This document shows positions 45,630 through 55,198 of a stretch of DNA of 64,000 bases, piece by piece. The position numbers were made by a program, and so were the translations under genes. Location of the stretch: assembly GCF_020618415.1 (NCBI RefSeq), contig NZ_CP085344.1, positions 1,883,001 to 1,947,000 on the forward strand, written 5' to 3'. Under the pieces are notes generated by a model. It ran no database searches and was not told where the DNA came from. It worked only from the letters and a program-made list of their open reading frames with translations. The DNA is from Cupriavidus sp. MP-37. GTDB lineage: Bacteria; Pseudomonadota; Gammaproteobacteria; Burkholderiales; Burkholderiaceae. Within the stretch, counting starts at the first letter, position 1, and each line of letters starts with the position of its first letter.

Positions 45630-46445
45630 TCAACCCGACCACCCCAGACTCCCTACCCCAATCACCACCCCCAGCGCAATCCGATACCACGCAAACACCC
45701 GCAACGAATGCCGCGCCACCAGCCGCACCAGCGCGTTGACGACAACGAGCGCGGAGAGGAAGGCGGCGGTGAAGCCGGCGAGGATCGACCAGACATCCTG
45801 CAGGCTGAGCAGATGGTAGTGCCGCATGGCGTCGTAGGTGGCGGCGCTGAGCATGGTGGGGATGGCGAGGAAGAAGGAGAACTCGGTCGCGGCCTGGCGC
45901 GATACGCCTGACAGCATGCCGCCGACGATGGTGGCGCCGGAGCGGGACGTGCCGGGGATCATCGCCACGCACTGCGCGAAGCCGATGCCGATGGCCTGTT
46001 TCCAGCCGAAGTCTTCGATGGCGTGGATGCGCGGCACGGCGCTGCGGCGCTCGACCCAGAGGATGACCAGCCCGCCCGCGATCAGTGCGGCGGCAACCAC
46101 GGCCGGATCGAAGAGGTGGTGCTTGATGGGGCCGATCAGCAGTGCGCCGATGACCGCGGCGGGCAGGAAGGCGACCAGCACCGCGGTGGCGAAGCGCAGC
46201 GCGTCGGGGTCGCGCCGCGCCACGCCTTCGCACAGGTCCGTGATCTTGGCACGGTACAGCCAGCACACGGCGAGGATCGCACCCAGCTGGATCACCACGT
46301 CGAACACGCGCGCCTCGTGGGACGTAAAGTCGATCCAGTCGCCGACCAGGATCAGGTGCCCGGTGCTCGAAATGGGCAGGAATTCGGTCAGGCCCTCGAG
46401 CAGGCCGAGGAAGAATGCCTTGCCCAGGTGGATCCAGTCGATCAT
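45630..46445 (-). CDS. uppP: undecaprenyl-diphosphatase UppP (BacA)
   Basis: UppP recycles C55-PP to C55-P, which the exopolysaccharide and peptidoglycan pathways need. The 271-residue membrane protein has [20 protein letters not shown] (catalytic Glu/Ser region) and the second motif [17 protein letters not shown]. Its position beside galU and the polysaccharide genes fits a carrier-lipid supply role. Confidence 0.96.
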   Translation of the reverse strand: MIDWIHLGKAFFLGLLEGLTEFLPISSTGHLILVGDWIDFTSHEARVFDVVIQLGAILAVCWLYRAKITDLCEGVARRDPDALRFATAVLVAFLPAAVIGALLIGPIKHHLFDPAVVAAALIAGGLVILWVERRSAVPRIHAIEDFGWKQAIGIGFAQCVAMIPGTSRSGATIVGGMLSGVSRQAATEFSFFLAIPTMLSAATYDAMRHYHLLSLQDVWSILAGFTAAFLSALVVVNALVRLVARHSLRVFAWYRIALGVVIGVGSLGWSG

Positions 46446-46502
46446 GAGGCGGTTGCCTTGTGGTTGCTGTGCGATGCGTAGGGGGTGTGGAGCAGCAGGC
46501 CG

Positions 46503-47399
46503 TCAGGCCGCCAGGCTGTGCAGCAGCTGCGGCTCGCGCTGCTCCAGGTAGCTGCGGAACTGCGCGCCGGTTTCCTGGTGCTTGAGCGCGTACTCGACGG
46601 TCGCCTTCAGGTAGCCCAGCTTGCTGCCGCAGTCATAGCGCGTGCCGTGGTAGCGATAGGCCAGCACCTGTTCCTGGCTCAGCAGCGACTGGATCGCATC
46701 GGTCAGCTGGAACTCGCCGCCGGCGCCGGGCTTCAGTGCGCGCAGGTGGTCGAAGATGCGCGGCGTCAGGATGTAGCGGCCGACCACCCCCAGGTTGGAC
46801 GGGGCCTCTTCCGGCGCGGGCTTCTCGACGATGCCCGAGACCTTGATCACGCCTTCGCCCCACTCGCGGCCCTCGACCACGCCGTATGAGCGGCTCTGCT
46901 CCGGCGAGATCTCTTCGACGCCCAGCACCGAGCAGTTGTAGTGGTCGTAGGCATCGACCATCTGCTTCATCACCGGCGGCTGGCCGTCGATCAGGTCGTC
47001 GGCCAGCATCACCGCGAAGGGCGCGTCGCCCACCAGCTTGGCCGCGCACAGCACCGCGTGACCGAGGCCCAGCGCTTCGGACTGGCGCACGTAGAAGCAT
47101 TCGACATTGGCCGGCTTGATCGAGCGCACCACGTCCAGCAGCGCGCGCTTGTTCTTGGCTTCGAGCTCGACTTCCAGTTCGAAGGCCTTGTCGAAATGGT
47201 CCTCGATGGCTCGCTTGGAGCGGCCGGTGACGAAGATCATCTCAGTGATGCCGGCGGCCATGGCTTCTTCGACGGCGTACTGGATCAGCGGCTTGTCGAC
47301 CACCGGCAGCATTTCCTTGGGGCTGGCCTTGGTGGCCGGCAGGAAGCGGGTGCCCAGGCCTGCGACCGGGAAGACGGCCTTGCTAACGCGACTTGTCAT
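46503..47399 (-). CDS. galU: UTP-glucose-1-phosphate uridylyltransferase GalU
   Basis: GalU makes UDP-glucose from UTP and glucose-1-phosphate. The 298-residue protein has [19 protein letters not shown] (nucleotide-binding loop), [28 protein letters not shown] and the Lys of [13 protein letters not shown]. The start is the ATG at 47399 (MTSRVSKAV); an upstream in-frame ATG would cross the inverted repeat at 47481-47519. UDP-glucose is the donor for the priming transferase at 57709. Confidence 0.96.
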   Translation of the reverse strand: MTSRVSKAVFPVAGLGTRFLPATKASPKEMLPVVDKPLIQYAVEEAMAAGITEMIFVTGRSKRAIEDHFDKAFELEVELEAKNKRALLDVVRSIKPANVECFYVRQSEALGLGHAVLCAAKLVGDAPFAVMLADDLIDGQPPVMKQMVDAYDHYNCSVLGVEEISPEQSRSYGVVEGREWGEGVIKVSGIVEKPAPEEAPSNLGVVGRYILTPRIFDHLRALKPGAGGEFQLTDAIQSLLSQEQVLAYRYHGTRYDCGSKLGYLKATVEYALKHQETGAQFRSYLEQREPQLLHSLAA

Positions 47400-47480
47400 T
47401 TCAGTGGTTCCCTTCAAAGGTTCGGCAACGCGCGGGGCGATTGCTGCGGCGACGTCGGCTGCGTCCGCCGGCAAAGAAAG

Positions 47481-47519
47481 AGGGTGTAGGCGCAACAGGG
47501 AATCAATCGCCTACACCCT
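47481..47519. promoter_or_regulatory. 12-bp perfect inverted repeat upstream of galU
   Basis: AGGGTGTAGGCG (47481-47492) and CGCCTACACCCT (47508-47519) are exact inversions separated by 15 bases, 82 bases ahead of galU. No T tract follows, so an operator or leader hairpin is more likely than a terminator. The remainder of the 495-base galU-wza gap shows only a weak promoter candidate (TTGAAG 47651-47656, CATAAA 47673-47678, 16-base spacer) and a GC-rich stretch. Confidence 0.55.
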
Positions 47520-47894
47520 TAAGTCGGCACGGGGTGCCACCCGCGATTGTGCTGCGTCGCACCACCCGCGGTACCCCTCACGCGTTGGGACGGAATTCGC
47601 TTCCACTCCGATGGGGGGATCGGAAACTTGGTAAAAACGCTGGCCGCGCCTTGAAGATGTAGTCCCGCGAGCCATAAACTTCGCCGGTCATTTACGGATG
47701 ACGCAGTGCAGAAAAGAGCGCGCTCAGCGCGCCGGGCACGACCAGTCAACACCGCCAGGTTCAGTTCCGCAGCCGTGCCAACAAGCGGACAGGCGCCCCC
47801 GGCGCCATGCCGGACCAGCGGAGTCACCGCTGTGCATGACGACAGGGTGGCGGCGGGCATGCGGGTCTTCTTGCAAACAAGGGAATCATCGAGA

Positions 47895-49034
47895 GTGCTA
47901 AAGCTTTCAAGCAGCTTGAGGTTTGGCAGGGCCGTCATGTGCCTGGGGATCGTTCCGTTGCTGGCATCGTGCGCGCTGGCGCCGGGCATGCGCTTCGACC
48001 CGCAGCGCCCGCTGGATCCTGAGGACCCGCAGTCGGTGCCTAAAGTCACGCAGATCACGCCGGCGCTGGTGCGTACGCTGAAGGCCGCCACGCCGCCCGC
48101 GAACGCCGGCGTGGAAGCGTTGTTCGGCGAGCCCGGGCCCTATACCGTGGGGGTTGGCGACATTCTCTCGATCGTGGTGTGGGATCACCCGGAGCTGGTG
48201 TTCCCGACGCAGACCTACTCGATCGGCGCTGCCTACGAAATCCCCAGCTACAGCGGCGCGGCCAACATTCCGGGCTACGTGGTCAGTCCGGCGGGGACCA
48301 TCCAGTTTCCGTACGCCGGCGTGCTCAAGGTGCTCGGCCAGACGCCGGACCAGATCCGCGGGCAGCTCAGCACGCAGCTCAAGCCGGTGGTCACGATGCC
48401 GCAGGTCACGGTGCGCGTGCTGGCCTTTCGCAGCAAGCGGGTCTACCTCGACGGCGAAGTGAAGACGCCAGGCCCGCAGAATATCGACGACGTGCCGATG
48501 ACGCTGGTCGAGGCGCTCAACCGTGCCGGCGGCATCAACGTGCTGACCGGCGACAACAGCCGCATCCGCATCTCGCGCGAGGGCAAGACCTATTACGTCA
48601 GCCTGCCGGCGCTGCTGCAGCAAGGCATCGACCCGGCGCGCATCCTGCTGCGCAACGGCGACATCGTGCGCGTGGAGCAGCGCGAGGACAGCAAGGTCTT
48701 CGTGACCGGCGAAGTCGTCAAGCCGACGCCGGTGATGCCGCGCAACGGCCGGCTCACGCTCAGCGAAGCGATCGGTGAAGCCGGCGGCCTGAATCCCAAT
48801 TCGGCCAACGCCAAGGAGCTCTACGTGATCCGCAAGGCCGCCGACGGGCAGGCCGAGGTGTTCCACCTCGACGGCAAGTCGCCGGTCGCCTTTGCCCTGG
48901 CCGAGGCCTTCGAGCTGAAGCCGCGCGACGTGGTCTATGTCGATGCCGCGGGCGTGGTGCGCTGGAGCCGCGTGATCAACCAGCTGGTGCCCAGCGGCAA
49001 CTTCTTCACGTCCACGGCGAACGCAGTCAAATGA
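47895..49034 (+). CDS. Wza/EpsA-type polysaccharide export lipoprotein
   Basis: This outer-membrane channel protein carries the finished polysaccharide out of the cell. With a GTG start at 47895 it has 379 residues and a lipoprotein signal (LKLSSSLRFGRAVMCLGIVP, lipobox LLAS-Cys). The export domain YTVGVGDILSIVVWDHPEL follows, then SLBB domains (VYLDGEVKTPGPQNIDDVPM; VFVTGEVVKPTPVMPRNGRL). An in-frame ATG at 47859 is the alternative. Its stop overlaps the phosphatase gene start by 4 bases. Confidence 0.9.
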   Translation: MLKLSSSLRFGRAVMCLGIVPLLASCALAPGMRFDPQRPLDPEDPQSVPKVTQITPALVRTLKAATPPANAGVEALFGEPGPYTVGVGDILSIVVWDHPELVFPTQTYSIGAAYEIPSYSGAANIPGYVVSPAGTIQFPYAGVLKVLGQTPDQIRGQLSTQLKPVVTMPQVTVRVLAFRSKRVYLDGEVKTPGPQNIDDVPMTLVEALNRAGGINVLTGDNSRIRISREGKTYYVSLPALLQQGIDPARILLRNGDIVRVEQREDSKVFVTGEVVKPTPVMPRNGRLTLSEAIGEAGGLNPNSANAKELYVIRKAADGQAEVFHLDGKSPVAFALAEAFELKPRDVVYVDAAGVVRWSRVINQLVPSGNFFTSTANAVK

Positions 49035-49468
49035 TCAAGACCGTACTCGTGGTCTGCATCGGCAATATCTGCCGCAGCCCGATGGCACAGGGCCTGCTCA
49101 GGCAGGCGCTGCCCGAGGGCGAGGTGGTCTCCGCCGGCCTGGGCGCGCTGTCCGGGCACGCCGCGGATCCGCATGCGGTGGACCTGATGAGCCGCCAGGG
49201 CGTGGATATTTCCGGGCACCGGGCGCAGCAACTCAATCACGTGCTGGTACGGCGCGCCGACCTGATACTGGTGATGGACGGCGCGCAGCGGCAGGAGATC
49301 CAGCGCCTGCACCCGGCGACCACCGGAAGGGTATTCCGCCTGGGCGAGCTGGAAAAGTTCGATGTGCCCGATCCCTACCGCCAGCCCCGAGCGGCATTCG
49401 AGAGCGCGCTGCAGCTGATCCAGCGCGGCGTGCAGTCCTGGGTGCCCCGCATCCGGGCCCTGGGTTAA
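49031..49468 (+). CDS. low-molecular-weight protein tyrosine phosphatase (Wzb type)
   Basis: The 145-residue phosphatase has the P-loop VVCIGNICRSPMAQGLL (Cys9, Arg15) and the catalytic Asp in FDVPDPYRQP. It removes phosphate from the tyrosine cluster of the partner kinase encoded next, letting polymer synthesis and export cycle. The ATG overlaps the preceding stop (ATGA). Confidence 0.95.
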   Translation: MIKTVLVVCIGNICRSPMAQGLLRQALPEGEVVSAGLGALSGHAADPHAVDLMSRQGVDISGHRAQQLNHVLVRRADLILVMDGAQRQEIQRLHPATTGRVFRLGELEKFDVPDPYRQPRAAFESALQLIQRGVQSWVPRIRALG

Positions 49469-49489
49469 ACCGATACTGTCCTGCCTGCC

Positions 49490-51724
49490 ATGAACCAGTC
49501 CACTTATCTTCCCGTCGCGGCGCCGGCCCAGTCGGACGAGATTGCCGCCGTCCGCTACCTCGACGTGCTGGTGGCAAACCGCTGGCTGATCGCGGCGATT
49601 GCGTTTGCCATCCTGGCGCTCGGCGTTGCCTACGCGTTCCTGTCGCGCCCGGTCTACGAGGCCAACATCCTGGTGCAGGTCGAGGACAGCCAGAACAGCC
49701 CGAACGGGCTGCTGGGCGATGTCTCGTCGCTGTTCGACGTCAAGACCCAGGCGACCGCGGAAATCGAGATCCTGCGCTCGCGCATGGTGGTCGGCAAGGC
49801 GGTCGACAACCTGCGGCTCTATATCGATGCCAAGCCCAAGTATTTCCCGCTGGTCGGGCCCTGGATCGCCAGCCAGTCGAAGGGCTTGTCCGACCCCGGC
49901 CTGTTCGGCATGGGCGGATATGCTTGGGGCGCGGAGTCGATCGAGGTGCCGACCTTCGACGTGCCCGAGGCGCTGCAAGGCGAGAGCTTCCTGCTGGTGA
50001 GCCTGGGCGATGGCCGCTACCGGCTCGAGCAGGGCAGCCTGGACCAGCCCATCGTCGGCCGCGTCGGCGAAGCGGTCCAGGTTCACCATGCGGTCGGCGA
50101 GGTCCGGCTGTTGGTGACGGCACTGAAGGCCAAGCCCGGCATTGCCTTCAACCTGGTGCGCCAGTCGCGCCTGAAGACGCTGGAGCAGCTGCAGCAGCAG
50201 TTGAACATTGCCGAGAAGGGCAAGCAGAGCGGGGTGATCGGGGCCTCGCTGGAAGGCAATGACGCCAGGCTGACGGCGGCGATCCTGAACGAGATCGGCG
50301 ACGAGTACGTGGCGCAGAACATCAACCGCAAGGCCGCGGAAGCGGAAAAATCGCTGCTGTTCCTCAACAACCTGCTGCCGCAACTGAAGGGCGAGCTCGA
50401 ACGCGCGGAAGTGAAGTACAACGCGATGCGCAACGAGCGCGGCACCTTCAACCTGAGCGAAGAGGGCAAGGCCTTCCTGCAGGAGAGCGTGACCGCCGAA
50501 ACCTCGCTGCTGGAACTCAAGCAGAAGCGCGCCGAGCTGGTGACGCGCTTTGCGCCGGGCCATCCGTCGATGCAGGCGATCGACAAGCAGATTGCCGCGC
50601 TGGCGGCCAAGGTGGGAGCGGTCGCTGGCCGGGTCAAGACCCTGCCGACGCTGGAGCAGGATACCGTGCGCCTGATGCGCGACGTGCAGGTCAACAACGA
50701 CCTCTATGTCGGCATGCTGAACAATATGCAGCAGCTCAAGCTGGTGAAGGCCGGCAAGGTCGGCAGCGTGCGCCTGGTCGACAGCTCGCCGGTTCCCGAG
50801 GAGCCGGTCAAGCCGAAGAAGGCGCTGGTGATCGTGCTGGCGGCGGTGCTTGGCGTGCTCGCCGGGGCGGTGGTGGCCTTTGTCCGCAATGCCCTGTATG
50901 GCGGCATCACCGACCCCAAGGACATCGAGGAACACACCGGGCTCAACGTGTATGCGACGGTGCCTCAGTCCGAACACCAGCTCACGTTCAGCAAGGACAT
51001 CCAGGCGCGCAAGCGCGGCCACTACCTGCTGGCCGACCGCTTCCCCAACGAGCCCTCGGTGGAAAGCCTGCGCAGCCTGCGCACGTCGCTGCAGTTTGCC
51101 ATGCTGGATGCGCCCAACAACCGCGTGCTGCTGACCGGTGCCACCGCCGGCGTGGGCAAGTCGTTCGTCTCGGTCAACCTGGCCGCGTTGATGGCCGCGG
51201 GCGGCAAGCGCGTGCTGCTGGTCGACGCCGATATGCGCAAGGGCTACCTGAACCAGTATTTCGGCAAGGACCGCGAGCCGGGTTTGTCCGACGTGCTGGC
51301 CGGCAAGCTGGCGCTCGAAGACGTGATCCATCGCGACGTGGTGCCGGGACTCGACTTCATCGGCACCGGAACGATTCCGCCGAATCCCGCCGAGCTGATG
51401 CTGAAGGAGCGCATGGTCAGGCTGCTGGAAGAGCTCAGCGCGCGCTATGACATGCTGATGATCGACACCCCGCCGGTGCTGGCCGTCGCCGATGCCGCGA
51501 TCCTGGCCGAACGTTGCGGCACGGTGTTCCTGGTGACGCGCTTCGGCAAGAGCTCGATCGGCGAGATCTCGGAATGCGCCAAGCAATTGGGGCAGGTCAA
51601 CGTGAGCGTGAAGGGGGTGATTTTCAACGGCCTCGACCCCAATGCCTTCCGCTATGGCTATGGCTCCAAGTACGGGCGCTATCGCTATGCCTACTACGGC
51701 TACTCGCAGAGCGAGAAGGCGTAA
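49490..51724 (+). CDS. Wzc-type polysaccharide co-polymerase and tyrosine autokinase
   Basis: The 744-residue protein has a Wzz chain-length domain between two membrane segments (about residues 30-55 and 440-460). A large periplasmic coiled coil lies between them (NRKAAEAEKSLLFLNNLLPQL...). The cytoplasmic BY-kinase has Walker A GATAGVGKS (Lys557), Walker A' LLVDADMRKG and Walker B LMIDTPPVLAV. The C terminus is a tyrosine cluster (YGYGSKYGRYRYAYYGY), the autophosphorylation site acted on by the phosphatase upstream. Confidence 0.95.
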   Translation: MNQSTYLPVAAPAQSDEIAAVRYLDVLVANRWLIAAIAFAILALGVAYAFLSRPVYEANILVQVEDSQNSPNGLLGDVSSLFDVKTQATAEIEILRSRMVVGKAVDNLRLYIDAKPKYFPLVGPWIASQSKGLSDPGLFGMGGYAWGAESIEVPTFDVPEALQGESFLLVSLGDGRYRLEQGSLDQPIVGRVGEAVQVHHAVGEVRLLVTALKAKPGIAFNLVRQSRLKTLEQLQQQLNIAEKGKQSGVIGASLEGNDARLTAAILNEIGDEYVAQNINRKAAEAEKSLLFLNNLLPQLKGELERAEVKYNAMRNERGTFNLSEEGKAFLQESVTAETSLLELKQKRAELVTRFAPGHPSMQAIDKQIAALAAKVGAVAGRVKTLPTLEQDTVRLMRDVQVNNDLYVGMLNNMQQLKLVKAGKVGSVRLVDSSPVPEEPVKPKKALVIVLAAVLGVLAGAVVAFVRNALYGGITDPKDIEEHTGLNVYATVPQSEHQLTFSKDIQARKRGHYLLADRFPNEPSVESLRSLRTSLQFAMLDAPNNRVLLTGATAGVGKSFVSVNLAALMAAGGKRVLLVDADMRKGYLNQYFGKDREPGLSDVLAGKLALEDVIHRDVVPGLDFIGTGTIPPNPAELMLKERMVRLLEELSARYDMLMIDTPPVLAVADAAILAERCGTVFLVTRFGKSSIGEISECAKQLGQVNVSVKGVIFNGLDPNAFRYGYGSKYGRYRYAYYGYSQSEKA

Positions 51725-51727
51725 GCC

Positions 51728-52807
51728 ATGCAAGCCGCGCGACTGGACCGCGACTGGGTCCTGGCAGAGCGCGGGCTGGCCACGGTGGCAAGCCTGGTGC
51801 TGAGCCTGCTCTACCTGACCATCTATTTCTTCGGGCGCGACGCGCTGCCGGAAAAATGGGTCACCGATTCCAACAAGATGCTGGAATTCCTGGTCAGCGG
51901 CTCGACCGACCTTGACGATTCGTTCGCCGCCACCGCCAAAGTGTTCTCGGTGTTCGGCGCGGAGTATGTCAATGTCGTCACCGCCACGGTCGGCGTGGCC
52001 TATCTCGCGCTGGCGTCGAGCCGGGTGGCGAGCCTGCGCGACCTGGCCACGCGCTGGCTGTTCGTGCTGCCCTGCATGCTGCTGAACCTGCTTTCGCCCG
52101 GCAAGGAGACCGTGGTGATCGCGATGTCGATCGTGCTGGTCATGGGCGGGATGTCGCGCGGCGTGTCGTTCCGCGGGCTGGTCGTGATGACCATGGTGCT
52201 GTATGGCTGCTACGCGCTGTTTATCCGCAACTACTACGCGATGATCCTGGTGCTGGCGCTGGGGATCCGCGCGACGGCGCGGCTGACGCCGGCATGGAAG
52301 GCCATCGTGCTGGCCTGCGTGCTGGGCGCGATCCTGGTGGCGCCGTCCGAGATCCTGTACATCCTGCAGTCGCCGCGGGATATCTCGAACAACTATGCAC
52401 TGAGCATCGGCAGCGACAACCGCACCATGATCTGGAACCTGTATCCACCCACGTCTGGTGTGAATTTCATCGTCAACTACCTGTACGCGGCGGTCATGTT
52501 CGTGCTGCCGGTGATCAGTTTCCGCGCGCCGGTCGACCTGGCCATGATGCTGATGCATGCGGCAATCCTGCGCGTGGCGCTGCGCGGCTTGTCCGGCACG
52601 CCGGCGGTGACCGAAGCCGACCGCAAGCGCCGCTGGTTCGCCACGCTGGTGGTGGCGCATATCCTGGTGCAGTTTATCTTCGAGCCGGACCTGGGCAGCT
52701 ATGTTCGCCATCTCACCTCGGTCAGCTTGTTCCTTATCCCTTTGCTAACGGCCTTGCCGGCCAAACAAGATGAAGCACATCGTCATATGCGCGGTGCCGT
52801 ACAGTGA
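51728..52807 (+). CDS. Wzy-like polysaccharide polymerase, putative
   Basis: The 359-residue protein has about eight to ten hydrophobic segments and a large loop (residues about 215-245, SPRDISNNYALSIGSDNRTM). Such layout and position, between Wzc and modifying enzymes, suggests the O-antigen-polymerase-type protein that joins repeat units in the periplasm. Sequence conservation in this class is low, so the assignment rests mainly on context. It begins 3 bases after wzc and overlaps the next gene by 38 bases. Confidence 0.65.
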   Translation: MQAARLDRDWVLAERGLATVASLVLSLLYLTIYFFGRDALPEKWVTDSNKMLEFLVSGSTDLDDSFAATAKVFSVFGAEYVNVVTATVGVAYLALASSRVASLRDLATRWLFVLPCMLLNLLSPGKETVVIAMSIVLVMGGMSRGVSFRGLVVMTMVLYGCYALFIRNYYAMILVLALGIRATARLTPAWKAIVLACVLGAILVAPSEILYILQSPRDISNNYALSIGSDNRTMIWNLYPPTSGVNFIVNYLYAAVMFVLPVISFRAPVDLAMMLMHAAILRVALRGLSGTPAVTEADRKRRWFATLVVAHILVQFIFEPDLGSYVRHLTSVSLFLIPLLTALPAKQDEAHRHMRGAVQ

Positions 52808-53999
52808 CAACCTCGGCGATGCGGTGATCGCCGAAACGCTGGGCCACCTGATCCGCCAGGCCGTGCCGGATTGCCGGGTCAGTTTCCTCGACATCGCCGG
52901 GCGCACCCGGCTGGGGGAACACTCGCTGAAGAAGGGGCGCCTGATGCGGCTGTTCTCGCGGCTGCCTGGCTGGGCCCGGGTGCCGGTGCTGACCGCTGCC
53001 ATCTGGCTGAAATACCGGCGGCAATGGCGCACCCGCTGGCAGCAGCAGCTGGCCGATGCGGATATGGTGGTGGTCGGCGGCGGCCAGCTGCTGTGCGACG
53101 TGGACCTGAATTTCCCGCTGAAGCTGTACTTGTTGGCGCGCTGCCTTGGCACCAACGCAAAGGTCGCGCTGGTATCGGTGGGCGTGGCGGCCGGCTGGTC
53201 GCGGCTGGGGCGCTACCTGGTGTCCCGCTTCTTCGGGCTGGCTGCACCGCAATATGTCTCGGTGCGGGATGAAAGCTCGCGGCGCAATATCGTCGGCCTC
53301 GGCGCGGGCGAGGCTTGCGACGTCGCCATCATTCCCGATCCTGCCATCCTGAGCTCGGCGCTGTACGCGCAGCCCGGGCTGGAAAAGCGCTGGGACGTGG
53401 GGATCTGTGTCTCGGACGTCGAAGCGCTGCACTACAACGCGGACCTCGTCAGCGTATCGGAGCAGGGCGGGGGACTGGGCATGTTCGTGGAACTGGTGCA
53501 CAAGCTGCGGCAGGGCGGACAGCGCGTGGTGCTGTTCACCAACGGCGCCGAGGAAGACAACCTTGCCGCGGCAGCGGTCAGGAGCAGGCTGGAGGCGCAG
53601 GCCTTGGAGGGCGTGGACTACATGCTGCCCACATCCCCGGCGGAGCTGGCGTCGGTCATCGCCGGATGCCACAGCATGGTCGGGCACCGGATGCACGCCA
53701 ACATCATCGCCTTCAGCTTCGGCGTGCCTTCCGTCGGCATCGTCTGGGACACCAAGGTCGCGTCGTTCTTCAAGCTGAGCGGGCGCGGCGATTTCGCGGT
53801 GCGGCAGAACGCCTGCGCCGACGACGTGATCGAACGGCTGGCGTACGCGCGCTCGCTGGGCGGGGCGCAGTTCAAGCGTTCGGCGCGGCTGGGCCGCGAC
53901 ATTACCGAGAATTTGGCGCTGCTGTTCCGGCAGCAGCTGGCCGTGCCGGCCGCGCCGGTGCCGCGCCAGGCGGCGGCGTCGCTCGAGGGGGCGCCATAA
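52770..53999 (+). CDS. polysaccharide pyruvyl transferase family protein
   Basis: The 409-residue protein has the family pattern HIVICAVPYSDNLGDAVIAETL at the N terminus, then ADMVVVGGGQLLCDVDLNFPL. The C-terminal half has the hallmark GCHSMVGHRMHANIIAFSFG (HRMH) followed by GIVWDTKVASFF. It would transfer pyruvate from PEP to a sugar as a ketal, adding negative charge to the polymer. The ATG lies inside the polymerase-like gene; the stop overlaps the next start (TAATG). Confidence 0.87.
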   Translation: MKHIVICAVPYSDNLGDAVIAETLGHLIRQAVPDCRVSFLDIAGRTRLGEHSLKKGRLMRLFSRLPGWARVPVLTAAIWLKYRRQWRTRWQQQLADADMVVVGGGQLLCDVDLNFPLKLYLLARCLGTNAKVALVSVGVAAGWSRLGRYLVSRFFGLAAPQYVSVRDESSRRNIVGLGAGEACDVAIIPDPAILSSALYAQPGLEKRWDVGICVSDVEALHYNADLVSVSEQGGGLGMFVELVHKLRQGGQRVVLFTNGAEEDNLAAAAVRSRLEAQALEGVDYMLPTSPAELASVIAGCHSMVGHRMHANIIAFSFGVPSVGIVWDTKVASFFKLSGRGDFAVRQNACADDVIERLAYARSLGGAQFKRSARLGRDITENLALLFRQQLAVPAAPVPRQAAASLEGAP

Positions 54000-55198
54000 T
54001 GCGCCGCATGCTGTCGGCGCTGGGCGCGGTATGCGAGCAGGCCGCGTATACAGCGGTGCAGTTCGGCATCAACGTGGCACTGGCCCGCTCGATGGACGTG
54101 GCGGGCTATGGGCTGGTCGCGGTGGTGCTGTCGCTGGTGGTGTTTATCAACATCTTCTATGTCTCGTTCCTGCACGAGCCGGCGCTGATCGAGGGGATCA
54201 AGCTGCGCGTGCGCTTCTCGCTCGAGGTCGCGGTGCTGACGGTGTTTCCGGTCGTGGCCGGGTCCATCCTCTACCTGTACGGGCATGGCCTGAGCACGTC
54301 GGCCTGCGCGGCGGCGGCAGTGCTGTTTGCCAGCTACACCGCCTACTGGGTGCTCAGGACCGTGGGCGCGAAGACGCGGGGTTATGCCGGGCTGCTGCTC
54401 TGCCACACGCTGATCGGCGGCGGCGTGGCCATGATCGGCCTCGCCTCCGGCACGCAGCCTGCGCCCGCGGCGATGCTGATGCTTGCCGCCGCAATCCTGC
54501 TGCCGACCCTGGTCGCCGCCGCCACGCTGCGCCGCCGCGGGCGCATCGAATTCATCCCGGGCCGGCCGGAGTCGCCGCGCCAGTGGCTGGGATTCGGCGC
54601 CAGCTCGGCCAGCGCGCAGCTGATGAGCTGGCTGGTCGGGCCGGGACTGGTGGTGCTGCTCGGCTCGCTCGGGCACTTTGCCGATTCGGCCAAGTTCCGC
54701 ATCCTGCTTACGGTGCTGCTGCCGGCCCAATATGTCCTGATGGCGCTGGGCTACCACCTGATGCCGAAATTTGCCGCGTCGTTCAGGCAGGACGACACGC
54801 CCACGCTGGCCCGCAACGCGGCCGGGTTCGTGCTGGGCGGCGTGGTGTTGTCCGGCGCGCTGAGCGTGCTGCTGCTGTGGTTTGGCGACCAGCTTGTCGT
54901 CATGCTGTTCGGCGCGGCGTATGGAGATCTCGACGTGCGCTTCTTTTCGCTGTTTCCGATCGTGTTTGCGGTGGTGATGTGCCTGCGCACCTTGCTGAAA
55001 TCCTTCGGCATGGCGCGCGCGATCTTCGTTGCAGCGGGCATCGGCCTGCTGGCCGGCATCGCGCTGGGGGCATGGCGCTATCCGCGGCTCGACTATCTCG
55101 TGGCGGCGCAGATCATGCTGGTGTCGTTCCTCGTCATCGCGCTGTTCCAGACCGGTGCGCTCGCCATGGGCGTACTGCGCAGGCATGTCGCCGCATAG
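53999..55198 (+). CDS. Wzx-like oligosaccharide flippase
   Basis: The 399-residue protein has about twelve membrane segments (AYTAVQFGINVALARSMDVAGYGLVAVVLSL at the start is typical of the polysaccharide transporter superfamily). It would flip undecaprenyl-linked repeat units to the periplasm. It overlaps the preceding gene by one base and the next by 14 bases. Confidence 0.83.
   Translation: MRRMLSALGAVCEQAAYTAVQFGINVALARSMDVAGYGLVAVVLSLVVFINIFYVSFLHEPALIEGIKLRVRFSLEVAVLTVFPVVAGSILYLYGHGLSTSACAAAAVLFASYTAYWVLRTVGAKTRGYAGLLLCHTLIGGGVAMIGLASGTQPAPAAMLMLAAAILLPTLVAAATLRRRGRIEFIPGRPESPRQWLGFGASSASAQLMSWLVGPGLVVLLGSLGHFADSAKFRILLTVLLPAQYVLMALGYHLMPKFAASFRQDDTPTLARNAAGFVLGGVVLSGALSVLLLWFGDQLVVMLFGAAYGDLDVRFFSLFPIVFAVVMCLRTLLKSFGMARAIFVAAGIGLLAGIALGAWRYPRLDYLVAAQIMLVSFLVIALFQTGALAMGVLRRHVAA

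Noticed and set aside
48935..52711. Open frame of about 1250 codons on the minus strand across the polysaccharide operon
   Set aside because: Antisense to the phosphatase, Wzc and polymerase-like genes; composition is His/Gln/Arg-rich as expected of GC shadow frames.
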